Part shown: one piece after another, positions 1 to 8,715 of the stretch
How the letters are laid out: each line of letters begins with the position of its first letter
How positions within the stretch are numbered: position 1 is the stretch's first letter
DNA from: Deinococcus alpinitundrae
GTDB taxonomy: Bacteria > Deinococcota > Deinococci > Deinococcales > Deinococcaceae
DNA length: 64,000 bases
Assembly (NCBI RefSeq): GCF_009982895.1
Contig: NZ_WXZL01000006.1
Coordinates: forward strand, 1-64,000
Direction: 5' to 3'
Made by a program: the position numbers and the translations under genes
Notes under the pieces: model-generated
Seen by the model: the letters and a program-made list of their open reading frames with translations, nothing else
What the model was told of the DNA's origin: nothing
The model's database searches: none

Positions 1-97
<97 letters not shown>

Positions 98-144
98 ATA
101 TTGTCACGCCCCTTACCGTTCAAACAACACTGTTCATCTGCCCC

Positions 145-185
145 GAGCTGTCCCGCACTTCACTGTGCGGGACAGCTCTTTTTTT
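145..185 (+). terminator. Intrinsic terminator of the 16S rRNA gene
   Basis: A perfect 14-bp stem (145-158 with 165-178), loop TTCACT, and a run of seven T (179-185). It closes the 16S transcript before any 23S gene could follow. Confidence 0.93.
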
Positions 186-251
186 GCTCTGTGCCCGCTA
201 AAAAATGTACTGGAAGACGCCCGCGTCTTCCAGTACGGCCTTTCTATGGGC

Positions 252-563
252 TCAGTTCTTGTTCTGTGCCTCAAAACTCTGCTTGAACTTCTGAAGGTCC
301 TCGGCGATCTGCTGGCTGGGCTCCTCACCGAAGATCTTGGCCACAGCTGCACCCAGCGCCCCTGCGGGGGGACGGTAACTGAGGGCCACGTGCAGCCGCG
401 TACTGCCGTTGGGCATGCTCTCGAACTGCACACTGCCGGCATTGTCGACTGTCGCGCCGGGCAGACTGTGCCAGCCGATCCGCTCGCCGGGCTTGTCGTT
501 GACCACTTTGGCCTCCCACTCGACATGCGTCCCGAGCGGGGCCTTGGCAAGGTGCTTCTCAAC
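252..563 (-). pseudogene. 5'-truncated SRPBCC (polyketide cyclase-like, COG5637 type) gene
   Basis: The reading frame open from 563 down to 252 encodes the C-terminal two thirds of an SRPBCC / cyclase-dehydrase family protein. Recognisable blocks are [52 protein letters not shown] and the final EDLQKFKQ. Homologues begin with about 45 more residues forming the first strand and helices of the lipid-binding fold; here the frame meets a TAA (564-566) directly before this block and nothing upstream resembles the missing part. A GTG at 506 could start an 84-residue fragment, but that would lack half of the ligand cavity. I read it as a deletion remnant. A rearrangement next to the rRNA gene would explain it. 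Confidence 0.7.
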
Positions 564-780
564 TTATTCGGCAGCGCATATTGCAATCCACCCAAGCCGA
601 TACTCTCTGAATTCAAGTGTCGCTGCTAAAGTGCTACCAAGCCCTCCGTCAACGCTGCGGATGAGAACGCTCCGGCAAAATCGGGCAGTTCAACTCTTTA
701 TGAGGGTATGCTTTCGGATCGTTCAGCACGTTTCGGTCAGGCAATTCGGGCTATTTCGCGTATTTATGGGATTCTCAGGG
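564..780. other. Non-coding stretch upstream of the slpA promoter
   Basis: No reading frame with recognisable content, no RNA gene and no clear hairpin. It is less GC-rich than the flanks and lies between the SRPBCC remnant and the slpA promoter. Confidence 0.5.
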
Positions 781-810
781 TTGACCGCCTGATCTTCATG
801 CGTGTATCAT
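781..810 (+). promoter_or_regulatory. Predicted sigma-A promoter of slpA
   Basis: TTGACC (781-786), 18-bp spacer, TATCAT (805-810). A start near 817 would give a 5' leader of about 158 nt before the slpA ATG at 975, unusually long here, where many genes look leaderless. A long leader fits a highly expressed envelope protein with mRNA-level control, but that is inference. Confidence 0.65.
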
Positions 811-974
811 CACTCTGATCTGAACTGACTTTTCTCATGAAAGGGATTGCCAGTCCAGGTTGCGCGAAAGGAATGAGGAAGGCGGTTGCCCCTGGGAGAG
901 GAAACTCGGGAACTCGCCCCATCATCGTCACCAAGCCGGAGCCGTTTCTGGCGCGCGACATTACGGGGGTTCAT

Positions 975-3900
975 ATGAAGAAGTCTCTGCTCGCTCTCAC
1001 CGCTGCGCTGTCATTCGGCTTCGCAGCCGCCCAGGACACCGCACCGGCGGCTCCTGCGGCCCAGGTCCCTGCTCTGACCGATGTGCCTGCTGGTCACTGG
1101 GCCAAGGACGCCATCGACAAGCTGGTTTCACAGGGCGTCATTCTGGGTTATCCCGACGGCACCTTCCGGGGCACCCAGAACCTGACCCGCTACGAGGCCG
1201 CTGTCATCATCGCGCGTCTGCTCAACCAGATGGGCACGGCCCAAGCGCCCGCCCTGGACGCCGAGACCATGACCAGCCTGCAAAACGCCATCCAGGAACT
1301 GGCCGCCGATCTGGCTGCCCTGGGTGTGCGCGTCAGCGATCTGGAAGAAAATGCCGTGACCAAGGACGACTTCGCTCGTCTGGAGCAGCGCGTCGAGGAA
1401 CTCGGCAGCATGACGCCCGCGCCGACGGAAACCCCCGCACCGGAAGCGTTCGACAACTCGGCCAACGAGCAGACCCAGGCCGACTTGCAAGACCAGGTGT
1501 CGACTGTTCAGGACCAGGCTGCGGCCAACGGCGACGCCATCACCGACCTGCAAGACCAGGTTTCGGGCAACGGCGACGCCATCACCGAGCTGCAAGACCA
1601 GGTTTCGGGCAACAGCGACGCGATTGCCGATCTGCAAGGCCAGATCAGCGATTTCACCACCCGCGCCGACGACCTCCAGGCCAACTACGACACGCTGCGC
1701 GCTGATGTGGACGATAACGCCAGCAGCATCGCGGCCCTCAACGACCTGACCGTCTTGCTCAACCAGGACATCCTGAACCTGCAAGACCGCGCCAGTGCCA
1801 TCGAGGCGGCCCAGGCCGACTTCGTGCAGCGCGCCGACTTCGATAACCTGGTGGGCCGCGTGGCCGTCACGGAAACCAAGATCACCGATTTTGGCAACCG
1901 CATCACTGCGTTGGAGAAGAACCAGTTCAGCATCAAGCCCACCCTCACCGCCACCTATTTCGTGGCACGTGCTGACCGTGATATGGACATTGACCGCCTC
2001 TTCCCCGGTACCAAATTCAGCACTGGCGACGACGGCGACAGCGCCACCACCGACACCCCGGTCGATTACGTGGACCTGGCCAACAGCCAGACCAAAGTGG
2101 TCAACAACGCCGGTGGTCTCTACGGCTTCAGCACCGACAGCTACGTCAAGACCGTGGTGTTGACCAACCCCACCACCAAGGCCACCAAGACGGTGACCTT
2201 CACCGGTCCCATGGCCGGTGCGTACACCATCTCGGCGGCAGATACTTTGGCGGGCTTTACTGTCGCCGGAACGCCGACTGTCGTGGCGGCGTCAGCTGTC
2301 AACAACGAGGGTGCGACTACCCTTGACTTCGGCATCGACTTCAGCAACACCGGGGCCTTCACCACTGGCACCAGCGCCAACACCGGCGCATACCTCACCA
2401 GCGCAGGCGGCGTGGCCATCAAATCGGTGGACGTCAAGTTCGGCATTACCGCCAATCCCTCGCTGACCGGTACCCAGACCGATGCTGCCCTGGCCAATTA
2501 CCCGGCCATCACGGACGACAACGGCTACACCTACAAGCCGCTGTTCTTCTACTTCAAGAACGGTACCGCTGTTTTCACGGTGGGCAACAGCCCCGTGACG
2601 GTGGACTTTGGCCGCAGCCTCAAGACCAAGTTCAGCGATTACGTGTTCGACAATGACCTCGACGGGCGCGGCGACGGCTACGCAGTCACGGTCGACGGCA
2701 GCAACCTGCCGGTGCTAGGGGCGTTCAAGCCGATCATCAAGGCCGTCTATGGCAGCAGCAACCTGACGTATGACGCAGCTGGAGCCAACGTTCACGCCAC
2801 CACCGGAGCCAACGGCGATTACCGTTACTACCGTGGCGTCCGCGCCGAGATCACCCCGGTCGGGACCCTCAAATTGGGCCTGAACTACGCCCAGGAAGGC
2901 CGCGATGACGTCGGCACGACGCTGGCCAACAACGGTGCCCTCGTGGGTGTACAAAACGTCGTCGCTTACGGCGCGGATGCCCACGGCGGCCTGTTCGGCT
3001 TCCAGATCGACAGCGAGTACGCCCGCAGCACCGTGACCGGCACCCCTACCGACAACTCCGACACCCAGCGCACCGCGACGGCGTTTTACGGTAAGGCCAG
3101 TGGCGCGATCGGCCCGGTTCGCGTGTACGACCTCAACTACCGCAGCATCGGCGCGGGCTACGACAAGTATGCCGCGATCTCCGAAGCCAACCCCGGTGAT
3201 AGCGACAACGGCAGCACTGCGCCCTACAACCGTGGCGACCGTGCCGCAGCGTACAAGGCAGCCGACGGTACCTATCAGACTCAGACCACGGCACCCGGAC
3301 AAGTCGGTGCAGGTGTAGAAGTGGGTGGCGCGCTCGGCCCGGTGGCTGTGGGCGGTTACTACAACGTCCAGACCGTCGAGGGCGGCAACCTCGGCCAGAA
3401 AGATGACAACGGCATCGTGGACTTCGGTGTGACCGCCAAGGTCAACTTGCTCAACCTGGTGACGGTGCGCGGCGGCTACTACGGCCTCTACGCTGGCACA
3501 CAGTCGGCAGACGTGACCAACTCGGTCAAGGGCGACGGAACGCGCTACGGGGTGCGCGCCGACGTGACGCCGGGCCTGGGCCTGGCCATTGGCGGGTTCT
3601 ACCGCAATTTGTCGCTCAGTGGCAACCGCACCCAGAACGACGTGCTGGCTTATGACGCCGTAGGCGACACTGACAGCTTGTTCGAGAACAGCCGTTACGG
3701 TGCTTATTACACCCTGGCCGCCAATACCTTGACCAACCAGAGCGGTTGCGGTTTTCAGCATCCCGGCACAGGTCTGACCGATACCGACGACGTCGGCGGC
3801 GCGCTCACTTTCAGCCTTTCCGCTTTCTCCGATACGACCTGCTACAGCGAGTACGGCGCGGAAATTAGTCATGACGGCGCTCTGCCCGGCGCGCTGGTCA

Positions 3901-4559
3901 AGAACCTGACACTGCGCTTCGGCTACGCGGCCCGCTACCGCGACGCCACCAGCAGCTACAGCGGCTCGGCCCTCTACGCCGATGGTCTGTACAACGCCAA
4001 GCTCGGCTTCCTCAATGTCAACGTCAAGGGTCTCTACAACAACCGTGGCTTCGACCAGGGCAGCGAGCCGACGGTGAATGACGTCAGCACGGTGGCCGCT
4101 GGAGCCAGAATCAGCACCGACACCCTCAACACCATCTTCAAGCCCAGCGTCGAAGGTCAGGTCGGTTACCTCAGCCGCAACTACTCCGGTAGCAGCGTCG
4201 CCGCCAGCAATTACGACGTGACGGGCCTGAGCTACCGCGCCGGGATCAAGCTCAACGACTTCCTGCTGCCTACCGGCAAGCTGGCTGTCTACTACGCGGG
4301 CCTGAACGCCAAGAACCGTGCCTACACCCCCTGGACTGACAGTGACGACAACACTGCTGGCTACTACAGTGATCAGAACACTGGCACCAGCATCAACCAG
4401 AACGGCGTGTACGTGGAAGGCAACTACTACGACCTGTCGTTCGCCTACGGCCTCTACAATCTGAGCGCAATTGACGGCAACGGGAACCAGGTGGCCTTGC
4501 CCAGCGGCCAAGCGGCCCAGGGTTCGACCTTCAAGATCACTTACAAGGTCGGCTTCTAA
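975..4559 (+). CDS. slpA: S-layer homology domain outer-membrane protein SlpA
   Basis: Abundant envelope protein of Deinococcus that ties the outer envelope to the peptidoglycan layer. The product is 1194 residues, close to the D. radiodurans SlpA size. I chose the ATG at 975 because it begins MKKSLLALTAALSFGFAAAQ, a typical signal peptide with cleavage after about A19; the frame is open from 837, but the extra 46 residues would bury the signal. One SLH domain (about 34-90: LTDVPAGHWAKDAIDKL...GYPDGTFRG...TRYEAAVIIARLL) is followed by a long coiled-coil region (about 95-330, repeated QDQVSGNGDAI units) and then about 850 residues of alternating aromatic beta-strands with a terminal aromatic-rich strand ending FKITYKVGF, as in porin-like barrels. 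Four cysteines sit in the barrel half. Transcribed from the promoter at 781 and ended by the hairpin at 4596. Confidence 0.95.
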   Translation: MKKSLLALTAALSFGFAAAQDTAPAAPAAQVPALTDVPAGHWAKDAIDKLVSQGVILGYPDGTFRGTQNLTRYEAAVIIARLLNQMGTAQAPALDAETMTSLQNAIQELAADLAALGVRVSDLEENAVTKDDFARLEQRVEELGSMTPAPTETPAPEAFDNSANEQTQADLQDQVSTVQDQAAANGDAITDLQDQVSGNGDAITELQDQVSGNSDAIADLQGQISDFTTRADDLQANYDTLRADVDDNASSIAALNDLTVLLNQDILNLQDRASAIEAAQADFVQRADFDNLVGRVAVTETKITDFGNRITALEKNQFSIKPTLTATYFVARADRDMDIDRLFPGTKFSTGDDGDSATTDTPVDYVDLANSQTKVVNNAGGLYGFSTDSYVKTVVLTNPTTKATKTVTFTGPMAGAYTISAADTLAGFTVAGTPTVVAASAVNNEGATTLDFGIDFSNTGAFTTGTSANTGAYLTSAGGVAIKSVDVKFGITANPSLTGTQTDAALANYPAITDDNGYTYKPLFFYFKNGTAVFTVGNSPVTVDFGRSLKTKFSDYVFDNDLDGRGDGYAVTVDGSNLPVLGAFKPIIKAVYGSSNLTYDAAGANVHATTGANGDYRYYRGVRAEITPVGTLKLGLNYAQEGRDDVGTTLANNGALVGVQNVVAYGADAHGGLFGFQIDSEYARSTVTGTPTDNSDTQRTATAFYGKASGAIGPVRVYDLNYRSIGAGYDKYAAISEANPGDSDNGSTAPYNRGDRAAAYKAADGTYQTQTTAPGQVGAGVEVGGALGPVAVGGYYNVQTVEGGNLGQKDDNGIVDFGVTAKVNLLNLVTVRGGYYGLYAGTQSADVTNSVKGDGTRYGVRADVTPGLGLAIGGFYRNLSLSGNRTQNDVLAYDAVGDTDSLFENSRYGAYYTLAANTLTNQSGCGFQHPGTGLTDTDDVGGALTFSLSAFSDTTCYSEYGAEISHDGALPGALVKNLTLRFGYAARYRDATSSYSGSALYADGLYNAKLGFLNVNVKGLYNNRGFDQGSEPTVNDVSTVAAGARISTDTLNTIFKPSVEGQVGYLSRNYSGSSVAASNYDVTGLSYRAGIKLNDFLLPTGKLAVYYAGLNAKNRAYTPWTDSDDNTAGYYSDQNTGTSINQNGVYVEGNYYDLSFAYGLYNLSAIDGNGNQVALPSGQAAQGSTFKITYKVGF

Positions 4560-4595
4560 GCCTTTTAAGCGCAGCGAGCTTCACCCCCGAGCATT

Positions 4596-4634
4596 CCCGC
4601 TCGTGCATCCCCGCACGAGCGGGGGTGTTTTTTT
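4596..4634 (+). terminator. Intrinsic terminator of slpA
   Basis: An 11-bp GC-rich stem (4596-4606 with 4613-4623), loop ATCCCC, and a T run from 4628 to 4634. The IS200/IS605 element begins immediately after this T run. Confidence 0.92.
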
Positions 4635-4654
4635 ATAAAGGGTTCTGGGCGGAA

Positions 4655-4683
4655 AACCAACCCGCTTTAGCGGTGGGATGGTT
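4655..4683 (+). repeat. Left-end imperfect hairpin of the IS element
   Basis: AACCA pairs with TGGTT at the base and CCCGC with GCGGTGGG near the tip, around a TTTA loop. Such a subterminal hairpin is what TnpA recognises at the left end in the IS200/IS605 family. Confidence 0.6.
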
Positions 4684-4785
4684 AGCCCAGCCGCCCGCAG
4701 AGAGGTAAGCGAAAGCTGAGCGCCTGGTCACATGCCTATCTGGTGTCTTTTGGATCTTGCAACAGACACATCGAATTGCTAGACT

Positions 4786-5190
4786 GTGTCCGTGTCTATC
4801 ACCAACTTCCACAGGCAGACTTCGGTGACGCATCTGCGATACCACTTCGTGTTCTGCCCGAAACGGCGACGCAAAGTGTTAGTGAATGGCGTGGCTGACC
4901 GTTTGAAGATGCTACTGGCCGAGAAATCGGCGGAGTTAGGATGGGAGATTGTGGCGCTGGAAATCATGCCCGACCACGTTCACATGTTCATCAGCACAGG
5001 GCCAGATGTTTCGCCCATTCAGGTCATGCACGCCCTTAAGGGACATACAAGTCGGATTCTTAGGCAGGAATACCCTCGGCTCAACACGCTCCCGTCGCTT
5101 TGGACTCGCTCCTTCTGGGCCAGCACGGCAAGCTACGTCAGCGCTGAAACCATTCAGAAATACATCTCAGAGCAGAAGACGAGAGATTGA
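4786..5190 (+). CDS. tnpA: IS200/IS605 transposase TnpA (Y1 HUH single-strand transposase)
   Basis: Cuts and rejoins the top strand of the element during peel-and-paste transposition. The 134-residue length is normal. The HUH metal site is in MPDHVHMF (H64, H66) and the catalytic tyrosine is Y126 in SAETIQKYI. The fold-defining N-terminal motif LRYHFVFCPKRRRK is present. The start is GTG at 4786; a second GTG lies two codons on. The stop is followed at once by the tnpB ATG, so the two are probably translated from one message. The protein looks intact, so the element may still be mobile. Confidence 0.93.
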   Translation: MSVSITNFHRQTSVTHLRYHFVFCPKRRRKVLVNGVADRLKMLLAEKSAELGWEIVALEIMPDHVHMFISTGPDVSPIQVMHALKGHTSRILRQEYPRLNTLPSLWTRSFWASTASYVSAETIQKYISEQKTRD

Positions 5191-6330
5191 ATGCTGAAAG
5201 CATTCCGCTATCGTCTTTGTCCCACTCAAGCGCAAGAAACTGAGTTTTTCAACCAATTACGCCTTTGTCGTAATCTGTACAATGCGGGATTGGAGGAAAG
5301 AATTGGAGCGTACAAGAAAAGGAAAGAGAAGCTGAACTATTACGACCAAGCCAACAAACTGAGCGAGGTCAAAGAAGCGTTGCCGGAATACAAGGGTGTC
5401 TACAGTCAAGTCCTTCAAGATGTTTTGAAGCGGCTTGACAAGGCATATCAGACGTTTTTCCGTAGGGTCAAGGCGGGTCAAAAAGCGGGCTTCCCGCGTT
5501 TCCGGGGACGTGACCGCTACAATTCCTTCACCTACCCGCAGTCGGGTTTCACCGTCGCTCAGGACGGACGCACGGCTTACTTCTCTAAGATTGGGAATGT
5601 CCGTATCCGGCTGAGCAGACCGTTGGAAGGCAAGATGAAAACTGCAACCCTGATTCACGATTGCGGGGAATGGTATGTCAGCTACATCTGTCAGGTTGAA
5701 CCTCGGCTGATGCCCAACACGGGGCGTAGTGTCGGGATTGACGTAGGGACAACGCATTTTCTCACTACCTCTGATGGGGGGGTTGTGGATAACCCCAGAT
5801 ACTTTCAGAACGCCATGACGAAACTGCGTGTCCTGCAACGTGCCATTGCCCGTAAATCGAACAAGCGCAGCAACACCCGGAGGAAAGCCGTCAAACGAGT
5901 GGCGAAGCTGCACCGCAAGGTGGCGCGTCAACGTCTGGACTTTCACCACAAAGCAGCCCGTAAGCTGGTCAACGCAAATGACCTGATTGCACATGAAAAT
6001 CTCAACGTCGGCGGGATGGGGCGCGGGAATCTGGCCCGCAGTATCCATGATGTTGGGTGGGGTCAGTTCTTTCAGATACTCGCTTTCAAGGCAGAATGCG
6101 CCGGAAAACGAGTGATTGCGGTTGACCCGCGCTATACGTCGCAAGCGTGCAGCAAGTGTGGGTATACCGAAAAGGCAAACCGCGTCAGTCAGTCTCGTTT
6201 CGTGTGCCGCAGTTGTGGACACGCTATGAACGCTGACCATAACGCCGCCTTGAACATTTTGGGTCGGGCAGACCCGTTGAGCGTTAACGTAGGGATTTCT
6301 AGTCCATGCGTTGCTCAAGAATCCCACTGA
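5191..6330 (+). CDS. tnpB: RNA-guided endonuclease TnpB
   Basis: TnpB proteins are the ancestors of Cas12 and cut DNA next to a short target motif when loaded with an RNA from the element's right end; this was shown for ISDra2 of D. radiodurans. The 379-residue protein has the N-terminal helix-turn-helix/OrfB region, the RuvC acidic residues D184 (VGIDVGTTHF), E269 (IAHENLNV) and D349 (NADHNAALN), and the zinc ribbon C320-x2-C323 ... C339-x2-C342. All key residues are present and no frameshift is seen, so it should be active. It begins directly after tnpA. Its last codons overlap the region expected to encode the guide RNA scaffold. Confidence 0.94.
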   Translation: MLKAFRYRLCPTQAQETEFFNQLRLCRNLYNAGLEERIGAYKKRKEKLNYYDQANKLSEVKEALPEYKGVYSQVLQDVLKRLDKAYQTFFRRVKAGQKAGFPRFRGRDRYNSFTYPQSGFTVAQDGRTAYFSKIGNVRIRLSRPLEGKMKTATLIHDCGEWYVSYICQVEPRLMPNTGRSVGIDVGTTHFLTTSDGGVVDNPRYFQNAMTKLRVLQRAIARKSNKRSNTRRKAVKRVAKLHRKVARQRLDFHHKAARKLVNANDLIAHENLNVGGMGRGNLARSIHDVGWGQFFQILAFKAECAGKRVIAVDPRYTSQACSKCGYTEKANRVSQSRFVCRSCGHAMNADHNAALNILGRADPLSVNVGISSPCVAQESH

Positions 6331-6366
6331 TTCATCTGTGGGATTGTCAAGGATGCAGACGCCCCC
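6230..6366 (+). ncRNA. Predicted TnpB guide RNA (omega/reRNA): scaffold plus 16-nt guide
   Basis: By analogy with ISDra2, the RNA would be made from the 3' end of tnpB and the right end, with the first about 16 bases beyond the element (6351-6366, GGATGCAGACGCCCCC) acting as guide. The 5' boundary is a guess; no promoter is asserted. The guide matches the empty donor site left after excision, consistent with a role in restoring the element. Confidence 0.4.
6320..6350 (+). repeat. Right-end hairpin and cleavage site of the IS element
   Basis: AATCCCAC (6320-6327) pairs perfectly with GTGGGATT (6338-6345) around a 10-base loop, followed by GTCAA ending at 6350. It overlaps the last codons of tnpB. 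Confidence 0.7.
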
Positions 6367-6403
6367 ACCTCGCTGCGGCCTGCAAAGCTCTACACTGCTG
6401 GGC

Positions 6404-7330
6404 ATGATTTCTGTCTTCGGTCACCTCAACCCCGATACCGACGCGGTCACGGCGGCGCTGGTCTACGCCCACCTGCTCAGCCGCAGTGGCACCCCGGCTA
6501 CCGCCTACCGCCTGGGCGATCTCAATCTGGAAACGGCGTATGTGCTGCGTGAAGCGGGTCTGGACGCCCCTGAACTGCTTTTCAGCCTTCCTGCGGGCAG
6601 TCTGGTGGCGCTGGTCGATCACAACGAATCGGCCCAGAGTCTGCCCAACTTGGCCGAGCTGGACGTGCGCTACGTTGTGGACCACCACAAGCTCGGCGAT
6701 TTGACGACCAGCCAGCCTGCCTCCTTGCGTTTCGAGCCGCTGGGCTGCACCGCCACCTTGCTGCTCAAACTTCACCGCGAGGCGGGGCTGTCCATCGAGC
6801 CTGTAGACGCCCGGCTGCTGCTGAGCGCCATCCTCTCGGACACGCTGCACTTTCGCAGCCCTACCACCACCGTCGCCGACAGGGACGCGGCGGCGTTTCT
6901 CGCGCCGATTGCGGGCATTGACGACGTGGCGGGCTACGCCATGCAGATGTTCGCGGCCAAGAGCAATCTCGGTGACATCGCTGCCGATAAGCTGCTGAAG
7001 ATGGACTACAAGGTGTTTCCCTTCGGCACGCAAACTTGGGGCATCGGCGTGGTCGAGACGACCAATCCGGCCTATGTGTTCGGACGGCAGGCCGAACTGC
7101 TCAGCGCCATGCAAGCTGAGAAGGCGGCGGCCCAGCTCGACGGTGTGCTGCTGGGCGTGGTCGATATTCTCAATGAGACCAACCGGATGCTCGTTCCTTC
7201 CGAGACGGAAGCCGGGGTGGTGCAGGCCGCTTTCGGCGTAGAAACGCAAGGCGGCCTGGCCGATCTGGGCCAACTGATCAGCCGCAAGAAGCAGATCATT
7301 CCGGCGCTGGAAGCGTATTTTTCGACCTGA
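6404..7330 (+). CDS. ppaC: Manganese-dependent inorganic pyrophosphatase (family II)
   Basis: Hydrolyses pyrophosphate to phosphate and so drives biosynthetic reactions in the cytoplasm. The 308-residue product has the DHH-family signatures: FGHLNPDTDA (H7, D11, D13), VDHNE (D72, H73), VVDHHK (D93-H95), and the C-terminal SRKKQIIP motif that binds substrate. The frame is open upstream, but ATG 6404 is preceded by TACACT (6391-6396) seven bases away, a leaderless-type promoter, and gives the family N terminus. The IS element ends only 53 bases upstream, so any older upstream elements between slpA and ppaC have been pushed 1.7 kb away. folC follows after 11 bases and is probably cotranscribed. 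Confidence 0.95.
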   Translation: MISVFGHLNPDTDAVTAALVYAHLLSRSGTPATAYRLGDLNLETAYVLREAGLDAPELLFSLPAGSLVALVDHNESAQSLPNLAELDVRYVVDHHKLGDLTTSQPASLRFEPLGCTATLLLKLHREAGLSIEPVDARLLLSAILSDTLHFRSPTTTVADRDAAAFLAPIAGIDDVAGYAMQMFAAKSNLGDIAADKLLKMDYKVFPFGTQTWGIGVVETTNPAYVFGRQAELLSAMQAEKAAAQLDGVLLGVVDILNETNRMLVPSETEAGVVQAAFGVETQGGLADLGQLISRKKQIIPALEAYFST

Positions 7331-7341
7331 AGGGCTGGGGT

Positions 7342-8589
7342 GTGCCTGCCGTGAATGACCTCGACTGGCTGTATGCCCGTCAGCGCTTCGGCGTTCATCC
7401 TGGCCTGGGCCGGGTGCGCGATTTGCTGGCGCGGCTGGGCGACCCGCAAGGGGCTTTCCGGACGGTGCTGGTGGGCGGGACCAACGGCAAGGGCAGCACG
7501 GCGGCGACGCTGGCGGCCATGCTGGCGGCGGATGGTGGGCGCACGGCCCTGTTTACCAGCCCGCACCTGACCCGCTTCGCTGAGCGCTTCGTGGTGGGCG
7601 AGCGCGAAGTGCCGCCGGAAACGGTGAGCGCAGCCCTGAGCCGGGTGCGTCCGCAGGCCGAGGCATTGGGCGCGACCTTCTTCGAGATTGTGGTGGCGCT
7701 GGCCTGTTCGCTGTTTGCCGAAGCCGGGGCTGAGGTGGCGGTGATGGAAGTCGGCCTGGGTGGGCGGCTGGACGCCACCAACGTCCTCGACCCGCTGCTG
7801 AGCATCGTGACCGGCGTGGCGCTCGACCATACCGAGATCCTGGGCCAGACCGTCGAGCTGATCGCCGCCGAGAAGGCGGGCATTCTGCGCCCGGGTGGGT
7901 TGGCCGTGACTGGCGTCGCGCCGGAACTGCTGCCGATCCTGGAGCGGAGTGGGGCCGACGTGTGGGCGCTGGGGCGTGAGGCGCAGTTCGAAGGTCGTCC
8001 GCTCGGCTGGGACGGCTGGGAAGTCGAGCTGAGCAGTCCCGCCGGGTCTGTCACCTTCCGCACGCCGCTGCTGGGGATGCACGGCGCGAGGAATGCGGCC
8101 CTGGCAGCCCTGGCGGCCCAGCGACTGGGCCTGGGCGCAGCGGCTCTTCAGTCGGGTGCGGCGCGGGTGCGCTGGCCGGGACGCCTGGAGAAACTGGATT
8201 GGCGCGGGCGCGAGGTGCTGCTTGACGGCGCACACAACCCCGACGGTGCTCGGGCACTGGTGGCGGCCCTGCGGGGACTGGACGTCGAGCGGCTGCCCAT
8301 CGTCTTTGGAGCGGCGGGTGACAAGGACATCAAGGGCGTGGTGGCCGAGTTGGAGCGGGTGGCGAGCGAAGTGATCGTGACCCGTGCCCAGCTCAGCCCG
8401 CGTGCCGCCGATCCTGGCGTGCTGGCTGGGCTGTTCAGTGTGCCGACCCGCCTGGCCGGAACGCCCGCCGAGGCACTTGACCTGCTGCCGCCGTGCCTGA
8501 GCCTGGTGTGCGGCAGCCTGTACCTGGTGGGTGAGGTGCGGCCCCTGCTGATGGGTGAAGTGGGCGAGGAGCGCGAGCGGTGGCAGTGA
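7342..8589 (+). CDS. folC: Bifunctional folylpolyglutamate synthase / dihydrofolate synthase
   Basis: Adds glutamate to dihydropteroate and to reduced folates. The 415-residue product has the Mur-ligase P-loop GGTNGKGST (about 45-53), the family motif SPHL, the GGRLDATNV block, LDHTEILG, and the C-terminal DGAHNPDGA block. The start is GTG at 7342, with GGGGCTGGGG just upstream as a possible ribosome site; GTG at 7351 is an alternative that removes three residues. Only 11 bases separate it from ppaC. Confidence 0.94.
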   Translation: MPAVNDLDWLYARQRFGVHPGLGRVRDLLARLGDPQGAFRTVLVGGTNGKGSTAATLAAMLAADGGRTALFTSPHLTRFAERFVVGEREVPPETVSAALSRVRPQAEALGATFFEIVVALACSLFAEAGAEVAVMEVGLGGRLDATNVLDPLLSIVTGVALDHTEILGQTVELIAAEKAGILRPGGLAVTGVAPELLPILERSGADVWALGREAQFEGRPLGWDGWEVELSSPAGSVTFRTPLLGMHGARNAALAALAAQRLGLGAAALQSGAARVRWPGRLEKLDWRGREVLLDGAHNPDGARALVAALRGLDVERLPIVFGAAGDKDIKGVVAELERVASEVIVTRAQLSPRAADPGVLAGLFSVPTRLAGTPAEALDLLPPCLSLVCGSLYLVGEVRPLLMGEVGEERERWQ

Positions 8590-8715
8590 GCGGGAATCAG
8601 TCGGGGAGGGCGGGAGACTGTTGTGGCATGGGTCTCGCCTGAGCGCTGCGCTAGGCCATTTGGCTGAGTCGGGCCGCCGCCTTCCTGGCCTCACGCCGGT
8701 GCTAGCTTAAACGGC

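Larger units (their letters stand above)
4637..6350 (+). mobile_element. IS200/IS605-family insertion sequence carrying tnpA and tnpB
   Basis: A single-strand transposing element: a Y1 HUH transposase gene followed directly by tnpB, with subterminal hairpins on both sides (4655-4683 and 6320-6345) and no terminal inverted repeats or target duplication, as expected for this family. The right end is set after TCAA (6347-6350), which follows the right hairpin as in IS608; GAAT, the IS608 right guide tetranucleotide, sits at the 5' foot of that hairpin. The left end is set after TTAT (4633-4636), the last bases of the slpA terminator. From memory, TTAT is also the target motif of D. geothermalis ISDge10. 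Ends are inferred and may be off by a few bases. Confidence 0.85.

Noticed and set aside
837..974. 46-residue N-terminal extension of slpA
   Set aside because: It would bury the signal peptide that begins at 975.
2715..4511. 598-codon open frame antisense to slpA
   Set aside because: Mirror of slpA codon bias; composition rich in Val/Ala/His/Arg, no domain, no ribosome site.
5257..6405. 382-codon frame antisense to tnpB
   Set aside because: tnpB on the other strand has all catalytic motifs; this frame has none.
7072..8694. 540-codon frame antisense to folC and ppaC
   Set aside because: GC-driven shadow; no recognisable protein content.
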